Part shown: positions 45,946-56,724 of the stretch, piece after piece | Position numbering within the stretch: the first letter of the stretch is position 1 | Layout: the number at the start of each line of letters is the position of its first letter | Origin: Xylophilus sp. GOD-11R | Lineage (GTDB): Bacteria > Pseudomonadota > Gammaproteobacteria > Burkholderiales > Burkholderiaceae_C | Length of the DNA stretch: 64,000 bases | NCBI RefSeq assembly: GCF_033546935.1 | Contig: NZ_CP137854.1 | Coordinates: 2,480,001 to 2,544,000 of the forward strand | Direction of reading: 5' to 3' | The notes under the pieces: generated by a model | Database searches by the model: none | Told to the model about the DNA's origin: nothing | The model's input: only the letters and a program-made list of their open reading frames with translations | Program-made: the position numbers and the translations under genes

Positions 45946-46413
45946 ATGGCCCATCGACGCCTCCAGGCCGGGTTCGGCACCATCGATTCGCTCATCGCCC
46001 TGCTGGTGCTGTCCCTCGGCCTGCTCGGTGTCGCGCGCCTGATGACACGGCAATTGGTCGACACGCGTGGCACCAGCCAACGTGCCCACGCTTTGCAATA
46101 CATAGCGGCCATCGACGACAGCATGGCCTTGCATCGCCCAGCGCCCCGCGCCGACGGAAGCCTCGAATGGGATGACTTGAACAATCTTCGCCATGGGCTG
46201 CGCTCCGCCATGCCAGGTGCCGACGCGACGGTGTTCCAGTCCGACACCGATGCACGACAGGTCGGCATCGCCATCACCTGGCCGGCCAACCAGCGCTGGA
46301 TCCCGGTCGCGGAAGCCGCGCTGGACGCCGCGCCTTTCGCGGTCACGCTGGCCAATAGCGGCTTCGACTGTCCGACTCGGCGGCTCTGCCAGGTGTCCTA
46401 TGTGTCGCGGTGA
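45946..46413 (+). CDS. pilV: type IV pilus minor pilin PilV
   Basis: A 155-residue prepilin. Cleavage site QAG/FGTIDSLIALLVLSLGL, with Asp instead of the usual Glu at +5, and the hydrophobic helix LLVLSLGLLGVARLM. It begins three bases after fimT stops. It probably acts with PilW, PilX and PilY1 as a tip/priming subcomplex for pilus assembly. A Cys pair near the end (FDCPTRRLCQ) may form a disulfide. Overlaps pilW by 14 bases. Confidence 0.82.
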   Translation: MAHRRLQAGFGTIDSLIALLVLSLGLLGVARLMTRQLVDTRGTSQRAHALQYIAAIDDSMALHRPAPRADGSLEWDDLNNLRHGLRSAMPGADATVFQSDTDARQVGIAITWPANQRWIPVAEAALDAAPFAVTLANSGFDCPTRRLCQVSYVSR

Positions 46414-47182
46414 ATTCCGCGTCCAGGCACGCCTGCGCCATCGCATGGGCGGCGCGATGTTGGCCGACCTCATGGTGGGCATCGCGCTGGGGCTGATGGT
46501 CGTCATCGTGGCCATCGCATCCCTTTTCGCGACGCTGTCAGCCGCAGCTGCCGCTCGCGATGCCGCCGACCTGCAACAGCGCGCCGACACGGCCTTGCGC
46601 CTCATCGGCGACGAGGTTCGCCGTGCCGGATCCGTCCGCTTTTCCCTGCCCGACGCACCCTCGCAGTTTTCACACGTCTTCCAGGGCTGGAACAACACCG
46701 GTTTGGCGGTCTCCGGCACGGAAGGCGGCCCGGGAGCATCCGACACCTTGCGCCTGAGCTATGAGCCCGGCACCGATGACCGCGACTGCCTCGGCTACCA
46801 CCCGGCCGATTCGAACCACGTTGACAGCGAATTCCAAATCGGCATCGAAAGCATCAACGCCGGCCGGCCCGCGCTGTACTGCAAGGGTAGCGGCGGCGCC
46901 AAGATCTCCTGGCAGGCGCTGGTCTCGGGAGTAGACGACCTTCAGGTTCTGTACGCCATCGCCGACCCGGACGGAAAGATCGCCTATGTGGGCGCCGACA
47001 AGATCGACACTACGAGCCGGGTGTTGGCCGTAAGCATCTGCCTGCAGCTGTCGAGCGAAGGTCGTCGCGGCGCCGGGTCAGCGCTCGGCTGCGACGGCAA
47101 ACCGATAGCCGCGCCTGCATTGGCCGACCGCATCGTCTTCGTCGCGCGCGGAATCTTCAGGGTACGCAATGCCGAAATCTGA
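46400..47182 (+). CDS. pilW: type IV pilus assembly protein PilW
   Basis: A 260-residue minor pilin. The cleavage site is RMGG/AMLADLMVGIALG, with Asp at +5, followed by the membrane helix (IALGLMVVIVAIASLF). The larger C-terminal domain carries PilW-type features (DLQQRADTALRLIGDEVRRAG; GVDDLQVLYAI; RIVFVARGIF). It likely forms part of the priming complex with PilV, PilX and PilY1. Its start overlaps the pilV end and its end overlaps pilX by 14 bases. Confidence 0.82.
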   Translation: MCRGEFRVQARLRHRMGGAMLADLMVGIALGLMVVIVAIASLFATLSAAAAARDAADLQQRADTALRLIGDEVRRAGSVRFSLPDAPSQFSHVFQGWNNTGLAVSGTEGGPGASDTLRLSYEPGTDDRDCLGYHPADSNHVDSEFQIGIESINAGRPALYCKGSGGAKISWQALVSGVDDLQVLYAIADPDGKIAYVGADKIDTTSRVLAVSICLQLSSEGRRGAGSALGCDGKPIAAPALADRIVFVARGIFRVRNAEI

Positions 47183-47888
47183 TCGACGCAATGGCGAACG
47201 CGGCGTGGCCTTGTTTTTCGTGATGCTGCTGTTGCTGCTCTGTTCCATCTCGGTGATGGGCGCCTCGCGGGTGACGCTGCTCGCCGAGATGATGAACGGC
47301 GCAGCCGTCGACCGCGCCGGTGCCTTCGCCGCCGCCCAGGCCTTGTTGCGCGATGCCGAAACCGAAATCCGTGGAGCATGGTCCGACGCAACGGCTTGCC
47401 GGTCCGACGACGCTCCGTCCAGCTGCCGTGCCTTCGGCGACAGGGTGGCGCCACCCTGGACGAATGAAGACTACGAACGCCTGGTGGAGGCCGTCCGGTC
47501 CGATCCAAAGCTCGAGCCGTGCCGACGCGGCATCTGTGCGCCCACCGATCCGGATCAGCTGGCCGAATTTCGCGCCCACCTGCCCGCCCTGACAAGCCCC
47601 GCCAATCTCGTGCCAACCTTTGCGGTGCATGGCCAGTACGCCGGCACAGCCCCATCGACGGCGGGCGTCCAGGCAAACCCCTACCTCAGCCAGAACGCCC
47701 GGTACTGGATTGAAGTGTTTCCGTACGCGCTCACCGTGACTGGTGGCGAGGAAGCGATCCGCTTCGCGCCGGACCCGGGCCGGCCTTTCGTCTTTCGAAT
47801 CACCGCCTCGGTGCAGGGTCGTCGCCCAGGCACGCAGGTCCTACTGCAAGAGGTCTTCGTGCCCTCACCGCTCTTCGGCGGTACATGA
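47169..47888 (+). CDS. pilX: type IV pilus assembly protein PilX
   Basis: A 239-residue PilX-type minor pilin: class III leader RRNGERG followed by the helix VALFFVMLLLLLCSISVMG, which lacks Glu5 as usual for PilX/GspK. The segment GAAVDRAGAFAAAQALLRDAETEIRG matches the PilX N-terminal repeat. A Cys pair lies at residues around 75-85 and 118-122. It overlaps pilW by 14 bases at its start and pilY1 by four (ATGA). Confidence 0.82.
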   Translation: MPKSDRRNGERGVALFFVMLLLLLCSISVMGASRVTLLAEMMNGAAVDRAGAFAAAQALLRDAETEIRGAWSDATACRSDDAPSSCRAFGDRVAPPWTNEDYERLVEAVRSDPKLEPCRRGICAPTDPDQLAEFRAHLPALTSPANLVPTFAVHGQYAGTAPSTAGVQANPYLSQNARYWIEVFPYALTVTGGEEAIRFAPDPGRPFVFRITASVQGRRPGTQVLLQEVFVPSPLFGGT

Positions 47889-49876
47889 AGGCAGTCTTCG
47901 TGCTGCCGGTCGCCCTCGTCCTGGCCTGGCTCGTCACCACGCCCGCGATGGCAATGGACCTGGCGCAATCGCCAGACGACAAGTCGCCACCGTCGCAGGC
48001 CATGTCGCCGATGGTTCTGGTCGAGCAGGCCGACGGGAGCCTGGCGCGCATGGTCTTCACGACCTCCTACGACGCGGCCGACTGGTCCGGCCGCGTACTC
48101 GCCTTTCCCGTCGATGCCGCAGGCGTGCTGGCCAAGGCTTCGACCTGGCGCAGCGACAACGGCCTGGATGCTGCGGCATTCGATCCGGCGAAAAGGCTGG
48201 TGCTCAGCCACGACGGCAACACCGGTATCGCCTTGCGATGGTCCGCTCTTTCTGCCGCGCAACAGGCGGGCTTGACGGCGGGCGACAACGAGGCCGACGG
48301 ACGTCAGCGCCTGGATCATGCACGAGGCGACCACCGCGCCGAGGCAGTGCAAGGTGGCGCGCTGCGCAGCCGCCTGAAAATAGTGGTGGGCAAGCCGACA
48401 ACGACCCCCTTCCGCCAAGCCGACATCGTCCATTCGCAGCCCTGGTTCGTTCCGGCGCACCGGGTAGCTGCCGCGACGAACGGCCCGTCGATGGTCTATG
48501 TCGGTGGCAACGACGGAATGCTGCATGGCTTCGATGCCCTGACCGGCGAAGAGCGGCTGGCCTATGTTCCTGGTGCCATCGTGTCCAGGCTGGTCGAGCT
48601 GACCCGGCCCGCCTATCGACACCGCTACTTCGTCGACGGCCCGATATTCGTTGGCAAGGCGGCCGGCGCCCGCGTGCTGGTGGGTTCTCCGGGCGCTGGA
48701 GCCAAAGGCTATTTCGTGCTCGACGTGCACCGGCCCGCGCTTTTTTCCGAAGCCAGCGCCGCCAGTACCGTGCTGGTCGACACGACATCCACCGCTGATG
48801 CGGACATCGGCCATCTGGTGTCCGAGCCCTCGGTGGACGCTGCCGGCACCGGGGCGCGCCAGATCGTGAAGCTCAACGACGATCGCTGGGCCGTCGTCCT
48901 CGGCAACGGCATAGGCAGCGACAGCGGCATGCCAGTCCTGTTGCTGCAGTACCTGGACGGTTCGCGCGAACTGCGCCGACTGAAGCCGTCCTGCCCCGCC
49001 ATGCCGGCCAAATGCGTGTACCGAGGCGAAAATGGTTTGGCCACGCCCCTGCTCATGGACGCCAACGCGGACGGCAAGGCCGACATCGCCTACGCAGGCG
49101 ACTTGCTGGGCCATGTCTGGAAGTTCGACCTCACCTCGAGCAAGCCCGACGCCTGGCATGTCGCGTTCCAGGGCAAGCCGCTCTTCACGGCGCGCGATGC
49201 AGCCGGCCGTCACCAGGCTTTCACCAGCGCTCCCGAATGGCTGCCCCATCCGGCAGGCGGCGTGATGCTCGCCATCGGCAGCGGCCGGCAACTCACCGAA
49301 GACGATCGCACCGACCGTCAGGTGCAGACGATCTACGGCCTGCACGACGCGGCAACCCTGCCTGAAGGCCAACCTGTCAACGAGCCCGACAAACCCGGCG
49401 CAAGACGGGATGTGCTGGTTCAGCAATCGGTGCTCGAAGGGGACCTGGCACTGGGCACCGACCGCTTCTATCGCACCAGTGCCTCCAGCGGCGACGACCA
49501 GGCCCTCAAAGACGTGCGCGGCTGGTTTCTCGACCTGCCGGATTCGGGCGAACGGATACTGCATGCACCTCGGCCCTTCGCCGGCTCAAAGATGATGTTC
49601 TTCAGCGAATCGCCCTCGGGCGAGAAGCTCACGGTGCTCGACCTGACCACTGGAAAGCCATCGGCCAGCCCGGTCTTTGCTGCATTGGTGGGAAACGGGG
49701 CCGCAATCGCGAAGGGTGCCACCACGTCGAGCCGCGTTTCCCTGGGCGGTACCGGGCGGATGGCCGTGCAACGCGGCGGCGGAATCGCCCTGGTCTCGCT
49801 TTCCGGCGGCGCGACACTCGCCCTGCTCAAGGGTCAGGGGGCCGGCGTGCGACCAAGCTGGCGGCGGTTGCCATGA
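47885..49876 (+). CDS. pilY1: short PilY1 (pilus tip/retraction regulator, beta-propeller domain only)
   Basis: A 663-residue PilY1-type protein with a signal peptide (VLVLAWLVTTPAMA/MD). It contains the C-terminal seven-bladed beta-propeller (QPWFVPAHRVAA, VYVGGNDGMLHGFDALTGEE, VLVGSPGAGAKGYFVLDV), and the calcium loop DANADGKAD at residue 392, matching the PilY1 EF-hand-like site that controls pilus retraction. The N-terminal von Willebrand factor A domain of PilY1 of Pseudomonas, over 300 residues, is absent; the protein is about half of the usual length. It begins ATGA with pilX. Confidence 0.85.
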   Translation: MKAVFVLPVALVLAWLVTTPAMAMDLAQSPDDKSPPSQAMSPMVLVEQADGSLARMVFTTSYDAADWSGRVLAFPVDAAGVLAKASTWRSDNGLDAAAFDPAKRLVLSHDGNTGIALRWSALSAAQQAGLTAGDNEADGRQRLDHARGDHRAEAVQGGALRSRLKIVVGKPTTTPFRQADIVHSQPWFVPAHRVAAATNGPSMVYVGGNDGMLHGFDALTGEERLAYVPGAIVSRLVELTRPAYRHRYFVDGPIFVGKAAGARVLVGSPGAGAKGYFVLDVHRPALFSEASAASTVLVDTTSTADADIGHLVSEPSVDAAGTGARQIVKLNDDRWAVVLGNGIGSDSGMPVLLLQYLDGSRELRRLKPSCPAMPAKCVYRGENGLATPLLMDANADGKADIAYAGDLLGHVWKFDLTSSKPDAWHVAFQGKPLFTARDAAGRHQAFTSAPEWLPHPAGGVMLAIGSGRQLTEDDRTDRQVQTIYGLHDAATLPEGQPVNEPDKPGARRDVLVQQSVLEGDLALGTDRFYRTSASSGDDQALKDVRGWFLDLPDSGERILHAPRPFAGSKMMFFSESPSGEKLTVLDLTTGKPSASPVFAALVGNGAAIAKGATTSSRVSLGGTGRMAVQRGGGIALVSLSGGATLALLKGQGAGVRPSWRRLP

Positions 49877-50260
49877 CCCGGAATGTCTGCCGGAGTCGGC
49901 GCCGCTCCACTGGATTCAGCCTCATCGAGCTGATGATCGCCGTGACGGTCGTCGCGATCCTGGCCGCCATCGCCTGGCCCAGCTATACCACCTACCTCGC
50001 CCGCGTGCGGCGTGGCGCAGCGCGGGCATCACTGGTGCAGACGGCGCAATGGCTGGAACGTGCAGCAACCACTGTCGGCCGCTACCCCGCTGCCGCTTTC
50101 ATTCCGCCCAGCCTGCTGCGCGTGGAGGGCGGCCATTACCAGGTGAGCGTCCGGACGACAGACACCGAATTCACGCTCGAGGCCGCGCCGACAGGCGCGC
50201 AGACGGCGGATCGCTGCGGTACCCTCACTCTTTCCCAATCCGGCGAACGCTCCATTTCCC

Positions 50261-51019
<759 letters not shown>

Positions 51020-51065
51020 GCCACGGGTTTGGCGGGGCGATGCACATTCCTGCGAAAATTGCCGG

Positions 51066-51710
51066 ATGTTCACCGGAATCATCACCGGCCTGGGCCGCAT
51101 CCTCGAGGTGCGGGACCTGGGCCCCACCGCCGCCTACGGCAAGCGACTGACGCTGCAGGCTCCCCCTGGCTATCTCGACGACGTCATGTCCGGCGACAGC
51201 ATCGCGCTCGACGGCGCCTGCATGACGGTGACCGAATTCGACGTGCCCAGCGCCACCTTCCACATCGATGTTTCCGCCGAATCCCTGGACAAGACCAGCG
51301 GGCTCGACCGCCTGCACAGCGTCAACCTGGAAAAGGCCCTGCGTGCCGGCGACCGCCTCGGCGGCCACATCGTCTCCGGCCATGTCGACGGGCTGGGCAT
51401 CGTGGAGCGGCTGGAACCTGTCGGCGAAAGCCATGATTTCCGGGTGCTGGCCCCGGTGGAGCTCGGCCGCTACCTGGCCTACAAGGGTTCGATCACCGTC
51501 AACGGCGTGAGCCTCACTGTCAACCGCGTCGAAGACCGCCCCGACGGCACGCTCGCCTTCATCAACCTGATTCCCCACACGCTCGAACACACCTCGCTCG
51601 GCCGGCTGTCGGCCGGCGACAAGGTCAATCTCGAGATCGATACCGTCGCGCGCTACGTGGCGCGCATGGTCGAGGGCATCACCCTGCCCGCCGCCCGGAC
51701 TGCCGCATGA
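51066..51710 (+). CDS. ribE: riboflavin synthase
   Basis: A 214-residue riboflavin synthase (alpha subunit). It shows the tandem lumazine-binding repeats: MFTGIITGLGRILEV with SIALDGACMTV in the first, and GGHIVSGHVDGLGIVE with YKGSITVNGVSLTVN in the second. It dismutates two molecules of 6,7-dimethyl-8-ribityllumazine to riboflavin and the pyrimidine. It starts 46 bases after ribD' and overlaps ribBX by four bases (ATGA). Confidence 0.95.
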   Translation: MFTGIITGLGRILEVRDLGPTAAYGKRLTLQAPPGYLDDVMSGDSIALDGACMTVTEFDVPSATFHIDVSAESLDKTSGLDRLHSVNLEKALRAGDRLGGHIVSGHVDGLGIVERLEPVGESHDFRVLAPVELGRYLAYKGSITVNGVSLTVNRVEDRPDGTLAFINLIPHTLEHTSLGRLSAGDKVNLEIDTVARYVARMVEGITLPAARTAA

Positions 51711-52852
51711 ACACCGCCACCGCTTCCGCCACCGCCACCGTGGGCATCTCCTCGGTCGAAGAAATCACGGCCGAGATCGCGGCCGGCCGCATGGTCATCC
51801 TGGTCGACGAGGAAGACCGCGAGAACGAGGGCGACATCGTCATCGCGGCCGACCACATCAGCGCCGAATCCATCAACTTCATGGCGCGACACGCCCGCGG
51901 GCTGATCTGCCTGACGCTCTCGCGCGAGCTCTGCGAGCGCCTGGAGCTGCCGCCCATGGTCAGCCGCAACGGCACCAAGCATTCCACCGCCTTCACCGTC
52001 TCGATCGAGGCGGCTGAAGGCGTGACCACCGGCATTTCCGCGGCCGACCGCGCCCGCACCGTGCAGGCCGCGGTAGCGCGCGGCGCCAAGGCGTCCGACC
52101 TGGTGCAGCCCGGCCACATCTTTCCGCTGCAGGCGGTCGACGGCGGCGTGCTGGTGCGCGCCGGCCACACCGAAGCCGGCTGCGACCTCGCCACCATGGC
52201 CGGCTGCAGCCCTGCCTCGGTGATCTGCGAGGTGATGAACGAGGACGGCACCATGGCGCGCCTGCCCAACCTGCAGCGTTTCGCCGCCGAGCACGGGTTG
52301 AAGATCGGCACCATCGCCGACCTGATCGAATACCGCAGCCGCCACGAATCGCTGGTCAGGCGCATCGGCAGCCGGCCGCTGCGCACCGCGGCCGGCCAGT
52401 TCACCGCCCATGCCTTCGCCGACAGCACCAGCGGCGGCGTGCACCTGGCTCTGGTCTGCGGCCAGTGGGACGAGAACGAAGCCGTCGCCGCCCGGGTGCA
52501 CGAGCCGATGTCCATGCTCGACGCGCTGGAAGTCGACCGATCGATGCATTCGTGGAGCCTCGACGCCAGCCTGCGCCACATCGCCGGCGCGGGCCGGGGT
52601 GTCGTGGTACTGCTCAACTGCGGTGAATCCGCCGCCGACCTGGTGGCGCAGTTCGACGGCACCGCCCGCGCCGCCCAGGCGCCGGAACGTGGCCGCATGG
52701 ACCTGCGCACCTACGGCATCGGCATGCAGATCCTGCGCGAATGCGGCGTGCGCCGCATGCAGCTCATGGGCCAGCCGCGCCGCATGCCCAGCATGGCCGG
52801 CTACGGCATCGAACTCGCCGGCTACCTGCAGGCCGATTCGGTCACGGGCTGA
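51707..52852 (+). CDS. ribB: 3,4-dihydroxy-2-butanone-4-phosphate synthase with degenerate GTP cyclohydrolase II domain (RibBX type)
   Basis: A 381-residue fusion. The first 200 residues are DHBP synthase with DEEDRENEGDIVIAAD, HARGLICL and RAGHTEAGCDLA. The second part keeps the GTP cyclohydrolase II fold (VHEPMSMLDALE; RTYGIGMQILREC) but lacks the three Cys zinc ligands of RibA. It therefore makes DHBP from ribulose 5-phosphate but probably not formamidopyrimidine; this non-catalytic variant is known as RibBX in proteobacteria. RibA activity must come from elsewhere. It forms an ATGA overlap with ribE. Confidence 0.9.
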   Translation: MNTATASATATVGISSVEEITAEIAAGRMVILVDEEDRENEGDIVIAADHISAESINFMARHARGLICLTLSRELCERLELPPMVSRNGTKHSTAFTVSIEAAEGVTTGISAADRARTVQAAVARGAKASDLVQPGHIFPLQAVDGGVLVRAGHTEAGCDLATMAGCSPASVICEVMNEDGTMARLPNLQRFAAEHGLKIGTIADLIEYRSRHESLVRRIGSRPLRTAAGQFTAHAFADSTSGGVHLALVCGQWDENEAVAARVHEPMSMLDALEVDRSMHSWSLDASLRHIAGAGRGVVVLLNCGESAADLVAQFDGTARAAQAPERGRMDLRTYGIGMQILRECGVRRMQLMGQPRRMPSMAGYGIELAGYLQADSVTG

Positions 52853-52891
52853 GACGGCCCGCGCTCCATCCAACAAAAAAAGGAACTCCGC

Positions 52892-53356
52892 GTGCAAGAC
52901 GCCAACAAAGGCCAGGCCCAGCGCCTCGACGGCCGCAAACTCTCGATCGGCATCGTGCAGGCGCGCTTCAACGAAGACGTCACCAGCGCGCTGGCCGCCG
53001 CCTGCCGGGCCGAACTCGCCCAACTCGGCGTGTCCGACGACCGCATCGGGCATGTCACCGTGCCGGGCGCTCTCGAGATTCCGATCGCCCTGCAATACCT
53101 GGCGCAGCGCGGCCGTTACGACGCGCTGATCGCACTGGGCTGCATCATCCGCGGCGAGACCTATCATTTCGAGCTCGTCGCCAACGAATCCGGCGCGGCC
53201 GTCACCCGCATTTCGCTCGACACGCGCCTGCCCGTCGCCAACGCCATCCTTACCACCGAAAACCTCGATCAGGCGCGTGCGCGCCAGGTCGAGAAAGGCC
53301 GTGACGCGGCCCGGGTCGCCGTCGAAATGGCGAACCTGCTCTCAGACATCGTATGA
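52892..53356 (+). CDS. ribH: 6,7-dimethyl-8-ribityllumazine synthase (GTG start)
   Basis: A 154-residue lumazine synthase with [16 protein letters not shown], the phosphate and substrate loop [18 protein letters not shown] and the C-terminal helix. It condenses the uracil intermediate and DHBP into ribityllumazine. The GTG start has an AGGA ribosome site. The 39-base gap to ribBX and ATGA overlap with nusB indicate one transcript. Confidence 0.95.
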   Translation: MQDANKGQAQRLDGRKLSIGIVQARFNEDVTSALAAACRAELAQLGVSDDRIGHVTVPGALEIPIALQYLAQRGRYDALIALGCIIRGETYHFELVANESGAAVTRISLDTRLPVANAILTTENLDQARARQVEKGRDAARVAVEMANLLSDIV

Positions 53357-53928
53357 CCGAAGCCCAGAACCTCCCCGACGACGCCAACGCCACCGGCACC
53401 CCGAGCCCCACGGGCGCCAGCGGCGCCCCCAAAGCCCTGGCAGGCCGCACCGCCACCGGCGCGCGCAAGGCCTCGGCCAAGTCGGCCCGCACCCGCTCGC
53501 GCGAATTTGCGCTGCAGGCGCTCTACCAACACATCGTCGGCCGCAACGAGCCCTCGGCGATCGACCGCTTCACCCGTGACCTCTCCGGCTTCCACAAGGC
53601 TGACTCGCTGCATTACGACGCGCTGCTGCACGGCTGCATCGCCGAGGCCGAAACCCAGGACGCCCTGATCCTGCCGCTGCTCGACCGCAAGATGGCCGAG
53701 ATCTCGCCGATCGAGCACGCCGTGATGTGGATCGGCGTCTATGAACTGCGCAACTGCCTCGACGTGCCCTGGCGCGTGGTGCTCAACGAATGCATCGAGC
53801 TGGCCAAGGAGTTCGGCGGCACCGACGGGCACAAGTACGTCAACGCGGTGCTCAACGGCCTGGCGCCGCAGCTGCGCCCGGACGAAGTCACGGCCGACCG
53901 CCAGCGCCAGCCGCGCGCCGAGTCTTGA
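53353..53928 (+). CDS. nusB: transcription antitermination factor NusB
   Basis: A 191-residue NusB, with a 50-residue Ala/Ser/Pro-rich N-terminal extension that is not needed for the fold. The conserved core begins [20 protein letters not shown], with [47 protein letters not shown] and VLNGL near the end. It binds boxA RNA with NusE to antiterminate rRNA transcription. Its ATG overlaps the ribH stop and its stop overlaps the aminotransferase start (TTGA). Confidence 0.95.
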   Translation: MTEAQNLPDDANATGTPSPTGASGAPKALAGRTATGARKASAKSARTRSREFALQALYQHIVGRNEPSAIDRFTRDLSGFHKADSLHYDALLHGCIAEAETQDALILPLLDRKMAEISPIEHAVMWIGVYELRNCLDVPWRVVLNECIELAKEFGGTDGHKYVNAVLNGLAPQLRPDEVTADRQRQPRAES

Positions 53929-55139
53929 GCCGCACGCCCGACGCCCTGCGGCTGTCCGGCCGCGCGCAGCGCATCACGCCGTTCTACGTGATGGAGGTCG
54001 CCAAGGCGGCGGCCGCCCGTACGCGGGAACTCGCCGACACCGATCGGCCGATGATCTTCCTGAACGTCGGCGAGCCGGACTTCACCGCGCCGCCCCTGGT
54101 GCAGGAGGCCGCCGCCCGCGCGGTGCATGGCGGCACCACGCAATACACGCCGTCGCTCGGCATCATGCCGCTGCGCGAACGCCTCTCGCACTGGTATGCC
54201 GAGCGCTTCGGCGTCGACGTGCCGGCGCGGCGCATCGTCGTCACCGCCGGCGCCTCGGCCGCGCTGCAGCTGGCCTGCCTGACCTTGATCGACGCCGGCG
54301 ACGAGATCCTGATGCCGGACCCGAGCTACCCGTGCAACCGGCAGTTCGTGAGCGCCGCCGAAGGTCGCGCCGTACTGCTGCCGACTACCGCCGCCGACCG
54401 CTACCAGCTGAGCGCCGACCAGGTCGCCGCCGCGTGGGGGCCCAACACACGCGGTGTGCTGCTGGCATCGCCCTCCAACCCCACCGGCACCTCCATCGCG
54501 CCCGACGAGCTTCGCCGCATTCACGCGGTGGTGCGCGAGCGCGGCGGAGTGCTGCTGCTCGACGAGATCTACCTCGGCCTGAGCTACGACGACACCTTCG
54601 GCCAGAGCGTGCTCGCGCTCGATGGTGCCGAGTCGGACGTGATCAGCATCAACAGCTTCAGCAAGTACTTCCACATGACCGGCTGGCGCCTGGGCTGGAT
54701 GGTGGTGCCCGATGCCCTGGTGCCGGTCATCGACAAGCTGGCCGCGCACCTCTTTATCTGCCCGAGCACCGTGGCCCAGCACGCGGCGCTGGCCTGCTTC
54801 GAGCCCGACAGCATCGCCGAGTACGAACACCGCCGCAACGCCTTCAAGGCCCGGCGCGACTTCTTCGTGCCCGCGCTCGCCGCCGCCGGCTTGCCGGTGC
54901 CGGTCGTGCCCGACGGCGCCTTCTACGCCTGGGCCGACTGCAGCGAAGCCTGCCGTCGCCTGGGCGTGGCCGACAGCTGGGAGCTGTCGTTCGCGCTGAT
55001 GGAACAGGCGCACCTGGCGGTCACGCCCGGCCGCGACTTCGGCAACGCTGACACCGCCATGCGCATCCGGTTTTCCACCGCCAACTCCATGGCACAGCTG
55101 CAGGAAGCCGCCGGCCGACTGCAGGCCTTGCTGGGTTGA
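53925..55139 (+). CDS. PLP-dependent aminotransferase, AlaT/AspC-like class I (TTG start)
   Basis: A 404-residue fold-type I aminotransferase: [38 protein letters not shown] and the Schiff-base Lys in [15 protein letters not shown], then [10 protein letters not shown] with the carboxylate-binding Arg. It likely transaminates alanine, aspartate or an aromatic acid; not resolved. The TTG overlaps nusB's stop (TTGA), and the frame upstream would be nusB in another phase. It follows nusB in the same transcript. Confidence 0.88.
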   Translation: MSRTPDALRLSGRAQRITPFYVMEVAKAAAARTRELADTDRPMIFLNVGEPDFTAPPLVQEAAARAVHGGTTQYTPSLGIMPLRERLSHWYAERFGVDVPARRIVVTAGASAALQLACLTLIDAGDEILMPDPSYPCNRQFVSAAEGRAVLLPTTAADRYQLSADQVAAAWGPNTRGVLLASPSNPTGTSIAPDELRRIHAVVRERGGVLLLDEIYLGLSYDDTFGQSVLALDGAESDVISINSFSKYFHMTGWRLGWMVVPDALVPVIDKLAAHLFICPSTVAQHAALACFEPDSIAEYEHRRNAFKARRDFFVPALAAAGLPVPVVPDGAFYAWADCSEACRRLGVADSWELSFALMEQAHLAVTPGRDFGNADTAMRIRFSTANSMAQLQEAAGRLQALLG

Positions 55140-55149
55140 TGTTCGCGGC

Positions 55150-55572
55150 ATGAGCTTTTCGACCGCGATCCGGGTGTACTGGGAAGACACCGATGCCGGC
55201 GGCATCGTCTTCTACGCCAACTACCTCAAGTTCTTCGAGCGGGCGCGCACCGAATGGCTGCGCTCGCTCGGCGTGCAGCAGAGCGCGCTGCGCGAATCGA
55301 CCGGCGGCATGTTCGTGGTGAGCGACACCGCGGTGCGTTATCACCGGCCGGCGCGGCTCGACGATTTACTGACGGTTAACGCGTCCTTGCAGGAAGCCGG
55401 GCGCGCCTGCCTGACAATCGCACAACAGGCCTGGCTGCGACCGGCCCAGGCCGGTGGCGAGCCCGTGCTGCTCAGCGAGGGAACCATCCGCATCGGCTGG
55501 GTCGAAGCCTCTACACTGCGGCCGGCCCGCATTCCCGCCGACATTCTCGAAGCCCTGAAAAAGACACCATGA
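55150..55572 (+). CDS. ybgC: tol-pal system acyl-CoA thioesterase YbgC
   Basis: A 140-residue hot-dog-fold thioesterase. It shows RVYWEDTDAGGIVFYANYLKFFERAR with the catalytic Asp, and FVVSDTAVRYHRPARLDDLLT. It hydrolyses short acyl-CoA thioesters and sits at the head of the tol-pal cluster. It starts 10 bases after the aminotransferase and overlaps tolQ by four bases (ATGA). Confidence 0.93.
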   Translation: MSFSTAIRVYWEDTDAGGIVFYANYLKFFERARTEWLRSLGVQQSALRESTGGMFVVSDTAVRYHRPARLDDLLTVNASLQEAGRACLTIAQQAWLRPAQAGGEPVLLSEGTIRIGWVEASTLRPARIPADILEALKKTP

Positions 55573-56267
55573 ACCAAGACATGTCCATCCTCCACCTGGT
55601 GCTCAACGCGAGCTTCGTGGTGCAACTGGTCATGCTGCTGCTGCTGGGAATTTCCATCGCCAGCTGGGCAGCCATCTTCCGCAAGATCTTCGCGCTGCGC
55701 CGCGTGAAGTCGCTCAACGAGGAGTTCGAGCGCGACTTCTGGTCGGGCACCAGCCTCAACGACCTCTTCGCCGCGGCCGCCGCCAACGCCAAGAACGCCG
55801 GCCCCATGGAACGCATCTTCGCCAGCGGCATGCGCGAATACCAGAAGCTGCGCGAACGCCGCGTCGCAGACCCCGCCACCCTGCTCGACGGCGCGCGCCG
55901 CGCCATGCGGGCGAGCTTCCAGCGCGAGATGGACTCCATCGAGTCCAGTCTCTCCTTCATGGCCACCGTCGGCTCCGTTTCGCCCTACGTCGGCCTGTTC
56001 GGCACCGTCTGGGGAATCATGCATGCCTTCACCGGGCTGTCGGCGCTGCAGCAGGTGACGCTGGCCACCGTGGCGCCCGGCATTGCCGAAGCGCTGGTGG
56101 CCACCGCCATCGGCCTGTTCTCCGCGATTCCCGCCGTGGTCGCCTACAACCGCTTCGCCCGCGACATCGACCGGGTGGCGATTCAGCAGGAGACCTTCAT
56201 CGAGGAGTTCTCCAACATCCTGCAGCGCAACCTCGGCGCTCCTGCTCAAACCGCATCGGGACACTGA
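55569..56267 (+). CDS. tolQ: TolQ, inner-membrane proton-channel subunit
   Basis: A 232-residue TolQ with three membrane helices: LNASFVVQLVMLLLLGISIAS, SLSFMATVGSVSPYVGLFGTVWGIMHAF and the last near TVAPGIAEALVATAIGLFSAIPAV. It forms with TolR the motor coupled to the proton motive force for outer-membrane constriction. The start overlaps ybgC; the stop precedes tolR by one base. Confidence 0.95.
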   Translation: MNQDMSILHLVLNASFVVQLVMLLLLGISIASWAAIFRKIFALRRVKSLNEEFERDFWSGTSLNDLFAAAAANAKNAGPMERIFASGMREYQKLRERRVADPATLLDGARRAMRASFQREMDSIESSLSFMATVGSVSPYVGLFGTVWGIMHAFTGLSALQQVTLATVAPGIAEALVATAIGLFSAIPAVVAYNRFARDIDRVAIQQETFIEEFSNILQRNLGAPAQTASGH

Positions 56268-56268
56268 C

Positions 56269-56720
<452 letters not shown>

Positions 56721-56724
<4 letters not shown>

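Noticed and set aside
47681..49564. Long minus-strand frame opposite pilX-pilY1
   Set aside because: Antisense of clear pilus genes; no recognisable domain.
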